Below, in pieces: positions 12,640 through 26,020 of a stretch of DNA of 64,000 nt. The notes under the pieces are model-generated. The model saw only the letters and a program-made list of their open reading frames with translations, made no database searches and was not told where the DNA came from. Numbering within the stretch: the first letter of the stretch is position 1; each line of letters opens with the position of its first letter. Both the position numbers and the translations under genes were made by a program. Source of the stretch: Niebla homalea (taxonomy: Eukaryota; Ascomycota; Lecanoromycetes; Lecanorales; Ramalinaceae); the NCBI GenBank assembly GCA_019925105.1, contig JAHGAU010000028.1:1-64000 (forward strand), written 5' to 3'.

Positions 12640-13700
12640 ACCTAGATATTATAATAGATATTGCGATAAATATCGCTTTAAGGGTTGCTCCCGGTATAAA
12701 TTTAAAGGGTAACTCTAAAGGTAAAATGTTAAATTAAAGCGCGCAGGCTAAGGTATTACCATAACAGCAATAACCAATAGTAAAAACGGTATTATGGATT
12801 TTATAAAGATAACGGCAATAATATTTATTAAATTCATAAAAGCAATAACGTTAAGGACGGTAATTATAAATAGCGTATAATTAAAAGTGCGATAAAAAAT
12901 TATAATAAATATTGCGATAAATAGGTACTTTAAGGGTGGATTCCCGGATAAGTTTAAAGGGAAAGCTTTAAGGGTATAATATTAAATTAAATTATTATAA
13001 CGATTAATAATTAATAATAATAATTAACGATAATAAAGGTTTATATAAATATTATAAAAGTAATAACAGTAATAACTATATAAATATATTAATTTAAAAT
13101 ATTACGATATATATTACGATAAATATATTACGATAAATATTATAATAAGGGGTAACTTTAAGGATTACTCCCGGGATGAATTCGGAGGGTAATTCCGGGG
13201 GTAAAATATTAAATTAAGTTACGCAATTTAATTCTATTATTACGACGGTAATAATTAATAGCAATAACGGTATTTATAAATCTCATAAAGGTAATAACGG
13301 TAATAATATTATTTAACAATCTTATAAAAGCAATAACGGTAAGGACGGTCTATAAATCGTATAATAAAATATAATTATAAATATTACGATAAATATTGCG
13401 ATAAATAAGCACCCGTAAATGGGTTCTAAGGGGTAGCTCCGGGGTGGATTCCGGGTTGAATTTGGGGGGGTAAAATCAAAGCGCGGGCTATTATTATAAA
13501 AGTAATAACCAATAATAATAATAATACTTATAGATTTTATAGAAATAAAAGCAATAATATTATAATATATTAATTAATCTTACTTACGTAATATTAATAA
13601 AGATTTTGAATATTATAATAAATATTACGATAAATATTACGATTTAAAAGCGGTTCCGGGGATGGCTTTACGGGTAGCTTATCTTAAACTTAAAAGGTGC
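12640..13700 (+). repeat. Degenerate tandem array, unit about 220-260 bp, 4-5 copies
   Basis: Each unit has an AT-rich lead with TATTrCGATAAATA, then a GC-richer core (TTTAAGGGTrGnTCCCGG ... GGGTAAAATrTTAAATTAA), then CAATAACnG-type spacers. Cores begin near 12665, 12920, 13150, 13405 and 13650, giving spacings of about 255, 230, 255 and 245 bp. The units differ strongly by C/T and G/A changes, as expected for tandem duplicates long exposed to RIP. No reading frame runs through the units. Confidence 0.75.
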
Positions 13701-14572
13701 TTATTCTTAAAGGTACTTTATTTATATCTTACGGATACTTTATAAAAATTATATATATTAATTATACTTAAAGTCAATATAATAAATTCTTTTCTAAAGA
13801 TATTAATTGTTTATTAATTACGCTTTTCTATAATACTATTATAAAGCCAGCGGTGGCTTTTCGGTCTTTACGATTAGGATAATATACTCTATTATCTTCA
13901 TATATATATAAGGTACTTAAGGTACCTTGATACTTAAATATACCCCGCAGACTTTTTATTAAGTAATATTAACATATAACTATAGTAGTAGTCTCGCTTT
14001 AAAAAGTAAAGTAAAGAGTCCGAAGCTTAATTATTAATATAATTATATTAATAATCGAGATATACTAAGAAATCGATTATATAAATATTACCGGCATTAT
14101 TTTTAGTTATATTAATAATATAGCTCGGATCTATAAGTAAGATTTAAGTATTTAAATAAGTTTTAAATTAAAAGGTTTATAAGATTATAAGAGAAACATA
14201 ATTATAGCATCGATAAATATAATAATAAATTAAAAAAAAGAATTAATAAAGGCGTATAATTATTATTTACCCTTAAGATAAGTAATTACCTTTAATACTA
14301 TATTAATTAACGATTAGGCTCTTAAAATATCGTAGGTATAGTTAATATAATAAAAACTTATGAGAATAATATTATTATTATAATAGAATTACTTTAAGGA
14401 TAAATCTTAGTATTAAGACGTCTTAAAATAAATAGATAAAAAGAACTACGTCATACGATATTAATAAAATATAAAGCATCTTCTAAAAGAATTGTTTTAA
14501 ATACTTATTAACTGATTTTTATAATTGCTACTTAAACACTAATTAAGTAAACTTAAAAATATACCTAAGTAA
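13701..14572. other. Decayed AT-rich DNA, nothing recognised
   Basis: RIP-mutated sequence without a recognisable gene, repeat boundary or RNA gene. Confidence 0.5.
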
Positions 14573-14577
14573 ATCCT

Positions 14578-14923
14578 TGTTAGACTGACTCCGCTGGCGG
14601 CACGCCGGCGGGACTAGTAAAGGTGGGTGTAGAAGACGTAACGTTACGGTCTGGATATTTAAGTATTACTTTAATAAGTAGATTAATAATAAAATTAATT
14701 CTTAAAAAACTTAGAAAGAATTAAGGTATAGCTTTTACTTAAGGTAAAAGTAATAATTACCCTGCTTTACGCCTATTAAGCTACGGCTTATAAATAACGT
14801 ATATTAAGGCCGTTGCCAAGGCCCTTTGCCAAGGCCCTTTATTAAGGCCTAACGGCCTATCTTAACGTAGCAGTATAGCGCACCACTATAACGCCGGCGC
14901 AGAGATGGCGCTAGCTGCTAACA
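14578..14923. mobile_element. Solo LTR, 346 bp, TSD ATCCT
   Basis: The segment begins TGTTAGACTGACTCC and ends GCTGCTAACA, so the ends form the short inverted repeat TGTTAG/CTAACA usual for LTRs. It is flanked by a perfect ATCCT duplication at 14573-14577 and 14924-14928. The ends are GC-rich and lightly mutated and the middle is RIP-mutated. A TATAAATA box lies at about 14790-14797, upstream of a short GCCAAGGCCCTTT duplication at 14815-14842. No second copy is in the window, so the parent element is unknown. Confidence 0.82.
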
Positions 14924-14928
14924 ATCCT

Positions 14929-15229
14929 TATAAAGATACGTTTAACTTATAACTTCGCGTATCTACTTACTATTAATTAGCGCTTAATTTATAAAATATT
15001 ACGGAAAAGAATTATATAAATTTATCGGTTAAAGATTAATTAAAAAAATAATTAAATAAAAAGGAAGATTCTTTTATTTCGTATTAAAGTAATAACTCTA
15101 TAAGGTATTATAAAAGTATAAGCGCTATTTTAATATTAGTTTTTATATTATAACTTATAAGCGAATCTTTTATATTATAATTAATAGGCATTTATTATCT
15201 TAGTCATAATTAATTATAATAAATATATC
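14929..15229. other. Decayed AT-rich DNA, nothing recognised
   Basis: No gene or repeat boundary seen. Confidence 0.5.
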
Positions 15230-15231
15230 GT

Positions 15232-15771
15232 ACATCTGCAAATTTGTGAACCAGCATATAAGCACTCCGAGTGTAAGCGAGTAAATTGAGTAGGTTGAGC
15301 TTATATCCCCCCTCGCTAGGCCTCTAAGCGCTCGCGAGTATCCGGTTTACTTGTAAGTTTCTTGGATTCTTATGAGTTTTACTTTTTTTTTTAACTTAAG
15401 GATTTTTTAATTAAATTACCCCCTTTAACTACCCCCCCCTTAAGGATAAATTACTAGTTATTAAGATAACTTTTAGTTAAAATAACCGAATCTATAATTA
15501 ATTTTAAAAAACGTTGAATATTACGGCTTATAAAAAGGGTAACGGTAATACCCGCTGCCAAGAAAGCTTAAATAAAAAAATTATAATAAATAAAAACTAT
15601 TATTTTACCGTTTTAAACGTTTTTATTTTTAACTTTTTTTCACCCGCTCGGGACCGCTTAGAACGCTCGTGAGTTTTCTGGGATTCTCGTAAGTGACTTA
15701 CGAGCGGTTTAAGTGAATAAATCCCTTTTTTTCCGGCTACTCGATCCGACCAGGTCGCAGATTTGCTGATG
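15232..15771. mobile_element. MITE-like element with about 20-bp TIRs and TA flanks
   Basis: The left end CATCTGCAAATTTGTGAAC and the right end (reverse complement CATCAGCAAATCTGCGACC) form imperfect terminal inverted repeats. Each is bordered by TA, the duplication expected of Tc1/mariner/pogo-type transposition. The 540-bp body has two diverged subterminal repeats (about 15330-15385 and 15655-15710), both containing CGCTCGyGAGT and a TTCTyGGATTCT motif. A perfect palindrome, CTCGTAAGTGACTTACGAG, lies at 15686-15704. There is no coding capacity, so it is probably non-autonomous and mobilised by a transposase from elsewhere. TA alone is weak evidence for the exact ends. Confidence 0.65.
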
Positions 15772-15772
15772 T

Positions 15773-16960
15773 ATATATTATATTAAATATGCTAAATATA
15801 TTAAATATAAATTTAATCTCTAAAGCGATTAACGCCCTTATATTCTTTATATTATTTATACTCTATACGGCGTTATTTAAGTATTAAGTATTTCGTTTAA
15901 ATACTAAGTTAAAGAAAACTTTAATAAACGGGGTATTAATAAAGATATAGTAATCTTATTCTTAATAATATTAAGATCTGCCGGTTTAAGCCCTATGTTA
16001 AGTTATATATATTCCGTATTATTATTTAGAAAATATACCTTAATTTTTAACGGAAGCTTCTTCTTATAAGTTGACGTTTTTATGAAATTAATTAACGAAA
16101 AATAATTATACTTTTATACTATAGATATTTACGGAATTTAAATATTAAGGTATTTATTATCTTTCGTATTATTATAAAGTATTTAATTATCCTCTTTAAA
16201 ATCCTTATTTAGTTTAATTTTAACCGTTAAAGTGTAATATATTTCTATAAAGATATTAATCTTAAACTTATATTAATTGTAAACTTTCTTTTACGTTAAA
16301 AGAAACAGAATAACTTATTGCTTTTTTAATATATTTAATTAATAAAAATAACCTTAAATATAAAGTTAAATACGGCCTTAAACGCGGAGATAGAAAAATG
16401 CTTAAAGAATAATATAATTAAGTCTTTAAAGTTACCGTATTTTTTAATAATACCGCTTACGTTATTTTTAAGGATTTTCTTAATATATAGCTAAAAGCAT
16501 TATTAATATTAAGATATAGGATATTATTTAATATATATTAATATCTTTAACTTTATACTTATTTTCTAGTTATCTATATTGGATATTATTCGTTATTTTA
16601 TTATTTTAATAACCGGGGATATTAATAAATATCGTTTTCCGAATATTAAAGCTAAAAGCTATTTATATTTAAAATAATAATATTTCAAATAAAATATATA
16701 ACTTTAATTAAGTAAATCTTTTAATTATAAACGTTTATTTTTATTTAAATTATTCTCTCCGAATACCTTTATTAATTACCGTGTTTTTTTGATTTTTCTG
16801 TTTCTTACGTACGGGTTTATCCTTATTTTAAATCTTAATAAAAATATTATTATCGTATTAAAGTAATTCTAAATTATTTTCTTTAATATTAAGTGAGCTT
16901 AAGGGTTAATAGGCTTATATATCGTTTTTAATACTTAAATCCGAATTAAGTTCTTTAATT
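15773..16960. other. Decayed AT-rich DNA, nothing recognised
   Basis: Heavily RIP-mutated. No recognisable domain, repeat boundary or RNA gene. Confidence 0.5.
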
Positions 16961-17095
16961 GGCTGCTTAGGTAACCGCTAGGTTAGCTACTAGGTTAACT
17001 ACTGGGTTAACTGCTGGGTTGACTGCTGGGTTGGCTACTGGGTTAACTACTAGGTTGATTACTGGGTTAACTGCTGGGTTAACTGCTGGCCTACC
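16961..17095 (-). repeat. 12-bp tandem repeat, about 10 units
   Basis: Units of GGGTTAACTGCT with C/T and G/A variants repeat without length change. A 12-bp unit keeps frame, and on the minus strand it would read as a Pro-Ala/Val-Val-Asn repeat (PAVNPAVNPVINLVVN and so on). The strict multiple of three suggests a former coding repeat, but frames on both sides are full of stops and no gene can be named. Confidence 0.8.
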
Positions 17096-20069
17096 TATTC
17101 CGTTGGACTTATAGTTATTAATAAGTCCTTACGCGTAACGCCCTACGTTTTAGGCCGTTTAATCGGACGGGATATCCCTACCGAACTATATAATAATAGC
17201 TCGTCCGGGGAAATATTTTTCTTTTATATTTAAAAATTGGGCCGTTTACTTAATAACTTTAAGCCGTAAGTATAATATATTATTATAATAACTTAAAGCC
17301 TTAAAGTATTTTTTTTTTTTAAATTTTTACTTTATTACCTAAGTTAATCGATAATTTATTAATATATTTAGAAATACTTAAATTATTTAAAACCCGGATC
17401 ATTTTTTAAATAAGAGATTTTATATACGTTTAAAATTAATAATATACTCGACTTAAAGGGGTCTTTCTCTATAAACTTTCCGTAGGAGAAATTCGTTTAT
17501 TTATTCGTATAAAACTTTTAAACCGTATACCGACTATAAATACCTTAATAAATAAAATTTTAAATACGCCTTTTATACTTTTATAAAAAAATAAAATAAT
17601 AATTAAACTGCCCGTTATCTTACCTTTTAAATATTATATTATTTATATATTTCCGAATTATTAACGAAATAAAACTTTATAGTTAATAAAAGGTAAGGAG
17701 GATTTATTAATATATTAAAAATATAATATTTAATTTATATAATACGGTTTATAATATTCAATAAGTACTTTAATAACAATTACGGTATATATATTTGAAT
17801 AAGATTAAACTTTAAAAAAAAATTAAAGGTTATAAATATTATAATTATATAATTAAAATCTATAATTATAGAAAAATTTATTTATAAATCAAAAGAAATC
17901 CCGAGGGCATTCAAATAAAGACGGAAAGTAAGCTATATATAAATAATAAACTTAAATAATTTATACTTAAATTTTCAAAATATTAAAATAAGTATTTTTA
18001 ATTAAGCTTAACGTTAAATAAATAAAAGCATAAATAAGAAGTTAAAGTAATAATTAGTATATTAAATCTTAAAGTTTTTATAAGATAAATATTAAAGTAT
18101 ATTTCTTTTTAATACCTTAATTTATGGATAAATACGTATAATTATAAATATAAAAATAAATAAATTAAAGACCCTTATAAAGAACTTAATTAAAAATATA
18201 AAGAATATAACTACTATAAAAGTATATCGTTTATTTATACATAAAGTCTTCACGTATTACGGCCATATAAACGTAAACCAATTTTTATTAATCATATTAT
18301 ATAATTATATTATTATATTATTTATATTATTTTATATTTATTTTATATAACTTTCGGACCTTCTTTATTTAATCCTTTATATACTTATAATCTTTCAAGT
18401 TTTATTAGAATACTTATTAAGGTCTTAAAATAAAGACAACGGGTAAAAATATAAACTAAAAATCCGGGATTTTATTTTAAAAATATATAAATATATAAAT
18501 ATTAATTATTATATATTAAATAATTTATGCTTACGCTTATTAATAGTAAAAGGCCTTATTAATAACTATTAAAAATTAATATTATATAAACTTATATACG
18601 AAAAGAATAATAAGGCTATTAAGAATCCTAAAATCCCTTTCTGATTACGATTAATAACTTAATATGTTTGCTTTCTTCTAGTCCGATAATTATTAAGGTA
18701 ATTAAGCTGGTAGCTATATATAGAACTTTAAATTTAAAATATAGAACTTAAATCTATAGATCTATATAGGTCGTAAAATATTTATTTAATCGTTTTTAAG
18801 ATTTTCAACCTTTAGGGATTTTGATTTTCGAAATTATTTATTTTTATAAATAGCTTCTACCTTAAGTTTTTAAAATTAAAGTCCTTTTTTCCCGTTATTT
18901 AAGAATTACTAACTATAAAATAAATAAACTTATAAGCTTATCGTTAACTGTAATTATAATATACTTACTTTACTTAACCGCTTATATTACTCCCTTAAAC
19001 TTATAAATATTTTAATTTTAAAATATTTAATTACGATGTTTAATTATTTATGCTTTTTTTTTTTAATAAAATTTTCTTTTTAATAATTATTACTTTCGCC
19101 GTTATAAAATTTATATATTAATTTCCGGATTTATTATTTAAAAAAATCGCGATACCGGTATTAATTTCTTTAAAATAATAACTATTTACGATAAGCATCT
19201 AAATATATTAAGCAATATTATATTTATTTCCTTTTTACCTTTTTATATTTGGGTAATAATAGTTCGGTTTATTTATTTATAATAACAATATCGCTGGTAT
19301 ACTTGCTTATCTACTTTTTTCCTTATACCTTTTTCTATTATTATTTTATATTTTATAATTATCTCCTAAATACTTTAAGACTCCCTTAACCTCCTTATTC
19401 TTTTTACTGTTTTTCTTTTCCTTATAATTTACGGGTAAATTTATTATTACTATATTTAATAATTAAACGCCGTTTAATTTTTTACTCTTAATTATTTAAC
19501 TATTATTATTTATATAAGTTAAAAGTTTTACCTTAAAATAAAGCCCCGAGAAAATTCTATTATTAAAAAATAACGTTATAGATATTGTAATTAACCTTTA
19601 TAGATTTTTATTTTAGTAAAGCCTGCCCCCTAAAAAGGACTAGAACTTCAGTTTATACCGTTTATTTTTCTTAATTTTTATAGTAAAAGAAATATTTTAT
19701 TTAACGGAATTAAATATAGCTTTAAAAAATATTACGATAAACGTATTAAATATTAAAATTAACTTTTATAGATTTTTATTTTAATAAAGACTTAATTTTT
19801 ACTTCCTTTTTATAAAATTTATTAAAACTTTAAATTATACCGTTTGTTTTTCTTATTTTTTATAATAAAATAAATATTTTATCTTATAGAACCGAATATA
19901 ACTTTAAAAGGTATTATAATAATAATAATATATATAAAAATTGGCTTTTATAGATTACTATTTCAATAAGAAGGATTTCTTTACTTATTGCGATAAAACC
20001 TTTTATATGTATTATACGATTTTTTATTTTTTTAATATTAAAAAATTCGTTTAATTTTACTTTATTTAT
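17096..20069. other. Decayed AT-rich DNA, nothing recognised
   Basis: Nearly 3 kb of RIP-mutated sequence. Short related stretches near 19600-19680 and 19740-19860 (both with TTTTATAGTAAAA or TTTATAATAAAA and a TTAACTTTTATAGATTTTTATTTTA segment) suggest an internal degenerate duplication of about 180 bp. No gene recognised. Confidence 0.45.
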
Positions 20070-20074
20070 TTTAT

Positions 20075-20230
20075 TGTTATATGCATACATAGCATGGGGG
20101 ATACGCGGGAGCATTCATAAGTGTAGGACAATCTTTATACGTAGAGGACAGATGATCCTTAGGATCCCATCTATATTCAGGTAGAATCATTATTTATACA
20201 TTATTATACTTTTTGGTCCATATACCAATA
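20075..20230 (+). repeat. 5' LTR of Gypsy G2
   Basis: This 156-bp repeat starts TGTTATATGCATAC and ends TATACCAATA (CCAACA in the partner). It matches 31136-31291 base for base apart mainly from C/T and G/A differences, which extend to the first bases: TGTTATATGCATAC here against TATTATATATATAT in the partner. It is followed by AATGGTAATAATAGC, a likely primer binding site whose unmutated form, TGGTAGCAATAGC, is seen at 25917. TGGTAGC is complementary to the 3' end of initiator Met tRNA (GCUACCA). Confidence 0.88.
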
Positions 20231-22282
20231 AATGGTAATAATAGCTATTTGTATTAATATTATATTAACGTATATTATAAGATCCGTTAATATGAACTAA
20301 AGTATTAGTTTATTAACCGTAACGGATACTTCTCTTATAGCGGTACCAGAAATACCAGCTTTATGACCTTTAAAATACCGCCTTTAATTCGCTTTTAAAT
20401 ACTTTTAAAGAAAGATTAAAAACGGTATTATAGAGAAGATATATATATTATAAGCCTCTTAAGTATTATCGGATTTTAATATTATTATTTTAATATATTA
20501 ATTAAACGTTTTATTAAAATCTGGTAACTTAATAACCGTAATAATCCTATATTTAACTTCAGAAGAAGTCACTTAAATAATCGAGAATAATTAGTGATTA
20601 AATAATTCAAGAACTATATTTACCGTAAGCAGATTACTTCGGTTAAAATCTTTTAAAATTATAAAACTTATTATTTCTTCTCTTAATTTAATTTTTAAAT
20701 ATTAAATTTTAAATCCTTTATTATTTTAACGTAATATTTAATATTTCAAAAATGTTTTATTATCGTTATAATTATTAAGATCGTTATTGATTTTAATAAA
20801 ATTAAATAAATTTAAATTACGTTAATATAATTAAAGTCCTTAAAAACTTAATACCGTAAGACTATTACTTCTATTAAATAGTTTTCTATTATTATAGTAA
20901 TTATTAGATTTATTTTTTATATTAACGTTAATATTATGACGCTCCTTTTTAACTTTAAGTATTAAACCGGAATCCAAGTTTAATAAATTTAATATATTAA
21001 ACTTAAGTTTATTAAATTTAAATTTATTATATTAAATAATAAATACCTCCATTGAAAAAGCAATTTTTATTTAACTTATTAATTTATTTAGTTAATTAAA
21101 AATAATAAATTTTATTAAAGAGTAAATAATATAATTATAAAGCATAATCTAAAAGTTAATTCCCGCTATTATATAAAATTAATAATAAAATAATCCTAAT
21201 AATAATTTATTCCTTCCTTTTAATAGCGTAATATAATTAATAAAAACTTATAATTAAATTAATTAATAAATTTTAATCCTAATAATATCGGATTTTTCAA
21301 CTTTTTTTATAAAAATAAGTCCTCTAATATAGTTTTTATAATTAAGTATTTTAAAAAGTATATTTTTTTCCGGGATATATATATTTTTATTAATCGATTA
21401 AAGGATATTACTTAAATAATGGATATATAATTATTACGGAATAACCTATAATTATACTTAAGAAGTACTACTTTAAAGTAATGTTAATAGAATTATTAAA
21501 TATAAAGAAACGATTTATTAAATATAATAACGGTTTAATTAAATAAACTTCTTAAATTATCGTTAAATTTGAATTACCTTAATAAGTCGGCCTGAATATT
21601 CTGGTTACCGAAAAGTATATTATAAATAATATTTTTCGGAACCGGGAGCCCCGTAAATATACGTAGACTATTTTATAGGCTACGTATACGTTAAATTAAT
21701 AATATTTAAAATTAACTTACGCCTATTTATAACGGGTTAAATTTAGAATTTTAATAAAATTTACGATTATTAAATATAATTATTATTATTAATAATTATT
21801 TTAAGCTTATAAATAAATTTAAATATAATTAATAAGCTTACATAGTTAAATATTATATACCTCCGTAAATATATCCGTAAAATCATAGAACGGATACGTT
21901 ATTTTAAGGTAACCGGAATTTCACAGAAAATTTAAAAGTTAATCCTTCTTTTTAATTATTAATATTATCCTTTTAAACGTATAAATAAAATAAAGCTTAT
22001 AATATACGCCCTTAGGAAAAAAGATAACGGTAATTGCCTTTAATATTATAAAAGAAAATATTAACGTTAAGTTAAGGAAAATTAAGGCCCTTAAGAAAAA
22101 GGTCTGATTTTAAATATTGAACGCACTATATAAAATAAAAAGTCAATTAAGCCTTTATATTTAAGAATAAAAAAAAAGAGAATACGCTACTTAATAAGGA
22201 GGAATTAAAAGGATCTTAAGATAATAACGACTTTATTATAAAAGAAATATATTTCGTATATTAATCCCCCGTATATTATTAA
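20231..22282 (+). pseudogene. 5' internal region of Gypsy G2 (gag side), RIP-destroyed
   Basis: About 2 kb between the left LTR and the inserted LINE. By position it should hold gag and the start of pol, but I could not recognise any motif: stops are dense and the base composition is mostly A and T. Confidence 0.5.
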
Positions 22283-25200
22283 TATTGATTGATTGATTGA
22301 TTTATATTACGGGTCTAGTTAAGCTAATTCCGGCGTTCCTTAATACGCGGCCTTTTAACCTTATTAATAACCGTAAAAACCTGATACTTATAACGTTAAG
22401 GCAAAAACCGGCGTTTACCAGGCTTCTACCCTTTATCCCTTAAGGTAAAGGATATTAATGGCCGTTTAAAGAATAATAATCCCTTTATATACTTCCTATA
22501 TTTTAACTCCCTTAAGAAAATCCATAATATTACGATTATATCCTTATAAGGGTTACCCTTAAACCTATTGCTTTTCCGTATTTTTATTAATTTACTTAAT
22601 ATTAATATTAAATTATACTTTTAAATACTTTTACTAATATATATATTTTTTACCCCTCCGTTATTATCGCCGCCGATATTATTATACCCCTTTTTTATGC
22701 CGTATTACCGTTATATCCTTAAGCCTTTTATTAAGTATATTTTTTACGTTATCTTAAGGATTTAAACCGGTAATAGGGCTCGTTAATTAAATTTTTAATA
22801 ATTTTATTTATTTCCGTAATAAAATTAAATTACGTTAATAATTTAATAAATATTATAAACTTAACGGCCGCCCGTATATTTCGCTTCGTAAATAGTATTT
22901 AACGGTAATTATAAATATTAATCCTTATTATAAGTCTTAATTTAACTTTAATAAATAAAGGATATAAAATAAGGATATATATAATATTTTACTTTTTTTA
23001 TCCGTATTTATACTTAACGTTTATCCGACCTTTAATATATATAATAAATAGGAAGTAAGTTAAACCGTTTTTACCCGTCCGGAGTTAAATCGTTAATATA
23101 TTATTACTTTTTTTATAATATTATAGCGGCAAAGATACTTATTAATAATCTTTTTATTGTTAAAAGTTAAGTAATAACGACTTTAAAATATAAAGTCCTT
23201 ATATTTCCGTTAATACTTAATTTACTTTATTATAACCTATAAAATAATCGTTATAACCTTTGCTTTTTAAATCCTTTTAATCTCGGTTTTTCTTATACTT
23301 AACGGGAGTTTATATACGTTTAAATTAACCTCCGGGATATTAATAAATTTAACTTTTTTTTAACTTATTTTTACTTTATCTTAATAAGAAGGGGGATAAA
23401 TATCTTTAATTTATTTCTTTTAACTTAAGGCCTATTAAGATTCTAACGGATCCGCCCGTTTCTTATTATCGTAATTAAGTATATATATTTCTTTAATTTT
23501 ATTTAAATAATTATTTAATTTAACGAGATTTTAATTAACGGTATAAAGACTTTAAACTTTAATACCGGGATAAAGGTTACTTTATAAGTACCGTTAATTA
23601 CTTTTAAATACCGGTTTTAGACTTTCTATAATATTTAAATAAGTTCTTTTTTATATCCCGGAATACTTTTAAGTATATATTAGATAATTATAATATATAT
23701 TATAGTTAACTTTATTATAGGCTGGTAAATAGTCCGGGCCTTTTATAACGTAATTCTTTATATCGATATAGTAAAATAAATAAAGCCTTTTTCTTATAAA
23801 GTTATTTTCTTTTAAACATTTTTTATATAGTTTTTTTAATTAAGCTTTTTATTTATTTAAAAATTAAGGACTTTAATACTGGTATCCGGCTTTACCGTAA
23901 CTTTATTTAAGTCTATTATAATTACTATATATTATAGATTAAAAGTATATTTATTTAATTTTCTTAATAGTTCTTTCCTTTTCTTCTTAAGTAACCCTTA
24001 ATTAATTAAGTATCTCTTAATTCTTATACTTAAAAATTTACTTAATTAACCTTTTTATTTTTACGGTTACGGTTATATATCCTTTATTTTAATAAGTTTT
24101 AGCTCTTTAAGAAAGTTTTATTATTAAGATAATTTTATTAGTTATTTTATTTAATACTTTTATTACTCGCTTTATAAAAAAATCGATCTAATCTTTATTA
24201 TTTAATTAAAGGAGGTCTATAAACTATGTTACCGTTTTTTCCGCTTTTATATAAATTTTTATTTTTTAATTATTTTTTACGTTTTCCTTACTGGTAATAA
24301 TAAAATCGTATTAATAATTTAATTTAAAGTTATTTATATCGGTATATAATCCGAGTTATATTTTAAGTCCTTTTATAACCTATATATTACGACTATACTA
24401 ATAACCCTTTCCGTATTAAAAATTAGATTAATTATTATTTTAAACTTATAACTTTTTTACGTAATAATCTTTTATAATATTAATAATAAAAGGTTAACTT
24501 AAGCGGTAATTATTAATAGGTTATTTAATTTAATATAATTTATTATATACTTTTCCTTATTCTATATATAGTAATATAAATTAAAGTCTTTAAGTAATAT
24601 ATATTTACTTAAAGTAATTAAGACCTCCTTAAGTAATAATATTATAGAAAATCCTTTTTTATTAATTAACGGCGGGTTATATACGTTATAAATATTAAAG
24701 TTGCCCTTTAAGTTTTTTTTCTTTTATAATACGGAGTATATAAAGGTTTTTATTATAATAAGTAATATTTTAATTATTTACGTTAAATTATTTATTTATA
24801 AAGAAATATATTCTGGTTATTTTATCCCCCTTAAAGGTTAAATAAAACCTTTCCCCGGGTTAATAAATAAATATATATATAAATTATATAATAGTTTTTA
24901 TATTACTATAATGTTAACGTCCTTAATTTCTTTAAACTTAAATATTAATATTATTACTTTAATTCCTTCGTTATAAACGTTATATTATATTATTCTTAAA
25001 AATATTAATATATTATATATTAACCTTTATAAGGGCTTCCTCTTTTATATTTATTTAAGTTATAAATTTCCTATTAAAGTTAAGCGTTTTTTATCTTAAT
25101 ATTTTCCCGGTTATTATTAAAGATATAAAACGGCCGGCCTTTAAGATTAAGATTATAAAAAGCTTTTTCTTTTTTATTATTATTTACCCTTTATTATTTA

Positions 25201-25752
25201 ATTAATTAAGTTTACGTTTTAAAGTTATTTTTAATTAATTTATTAAATTAATTTTATACGTATTATACCGTTGGATTTTCGTGGCTATCCGGGTCTCCTT
25301 ATATTTAATCTCCTTAACTCTTATTATATACTTAAAACCCTATATTAAGTATTTTTCCTTATTATATACGGTATATTTAAGTATATCCTTTATAAGCCCC
25401 TTAATTATTAACTTTATATATTTATAGGTATTATAGCTTTTAACATAAACTATATACTTTACAATATTAAAATATTTTATAATAATATATTTATAGCTTT
25501 AATACTTAAAATATTAATAAATATTAACCGTTTTATTTTATAATTAAGTTATTTTAAAAGATCCTTTTTTAATAATTTTTTTATTTAAGACGTTATTATA
25601 TATTTTTATTAACGTTATACTTAATATAACAGTAAAGTACCTTTTTATACGTTTTAAAGAATTAAATCTCCTTATTATTAACGGAAGCTTATAGTTAACG
25701 ATCTTAAGCCTTAAATAAAGAACCGTATTTTTTTTTATATTCTTTAATATAG

Positions 25753-25914
25753 TATCACGGTATGGACCTTGGGAGGATCCCTTGGCATGGAGCGGGCTTA
25801 CCTTGTTCCGGTGCTTGGCGCGTATACTTATATTTCCCACCTTCATAGCTAGATAGCTACTTATCATTTATACATTTATTACTTTATCACTATGCATATT
25901 ACATTCTCGTGATA
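25753..25914. repeat. Left LTR of element S1
   Basis: 162 bp, nearly identical to 27131-27292; differences are C/T and G/A. It is much GC-richer than the LINE around it. A 107-codon open frame spanning its edge (25544-25867, minus) crosses the LINE-LTR junction and is spurious. Confidence 0.92.
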
Positions 25915-26020
25915 AATGGTAGCAATAGCATAGGGTCTATACGTTCCTACAGATCGAGTATAACCTCTACTACGCTGTAATCAGTGTGGCTACGTTGTAG
26001 CTTATCTATTTAATACCTTA

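Noticed and set aside
22283..22301. Target duplication for LINE L4 (ATTATTAATAT against ATTATTAGATA near 28451)
   Set aside because: The match is imperfect and offset by several bases from the 5' end, so it is not better than chance in AT-rich DNA.
25544..25867. Longest open frame in the window (107 codons, minus)
   Set aside because: It crosses the junction of LINE L4 and the left LTR of S1 and the TSD, so it is a chance fusion.
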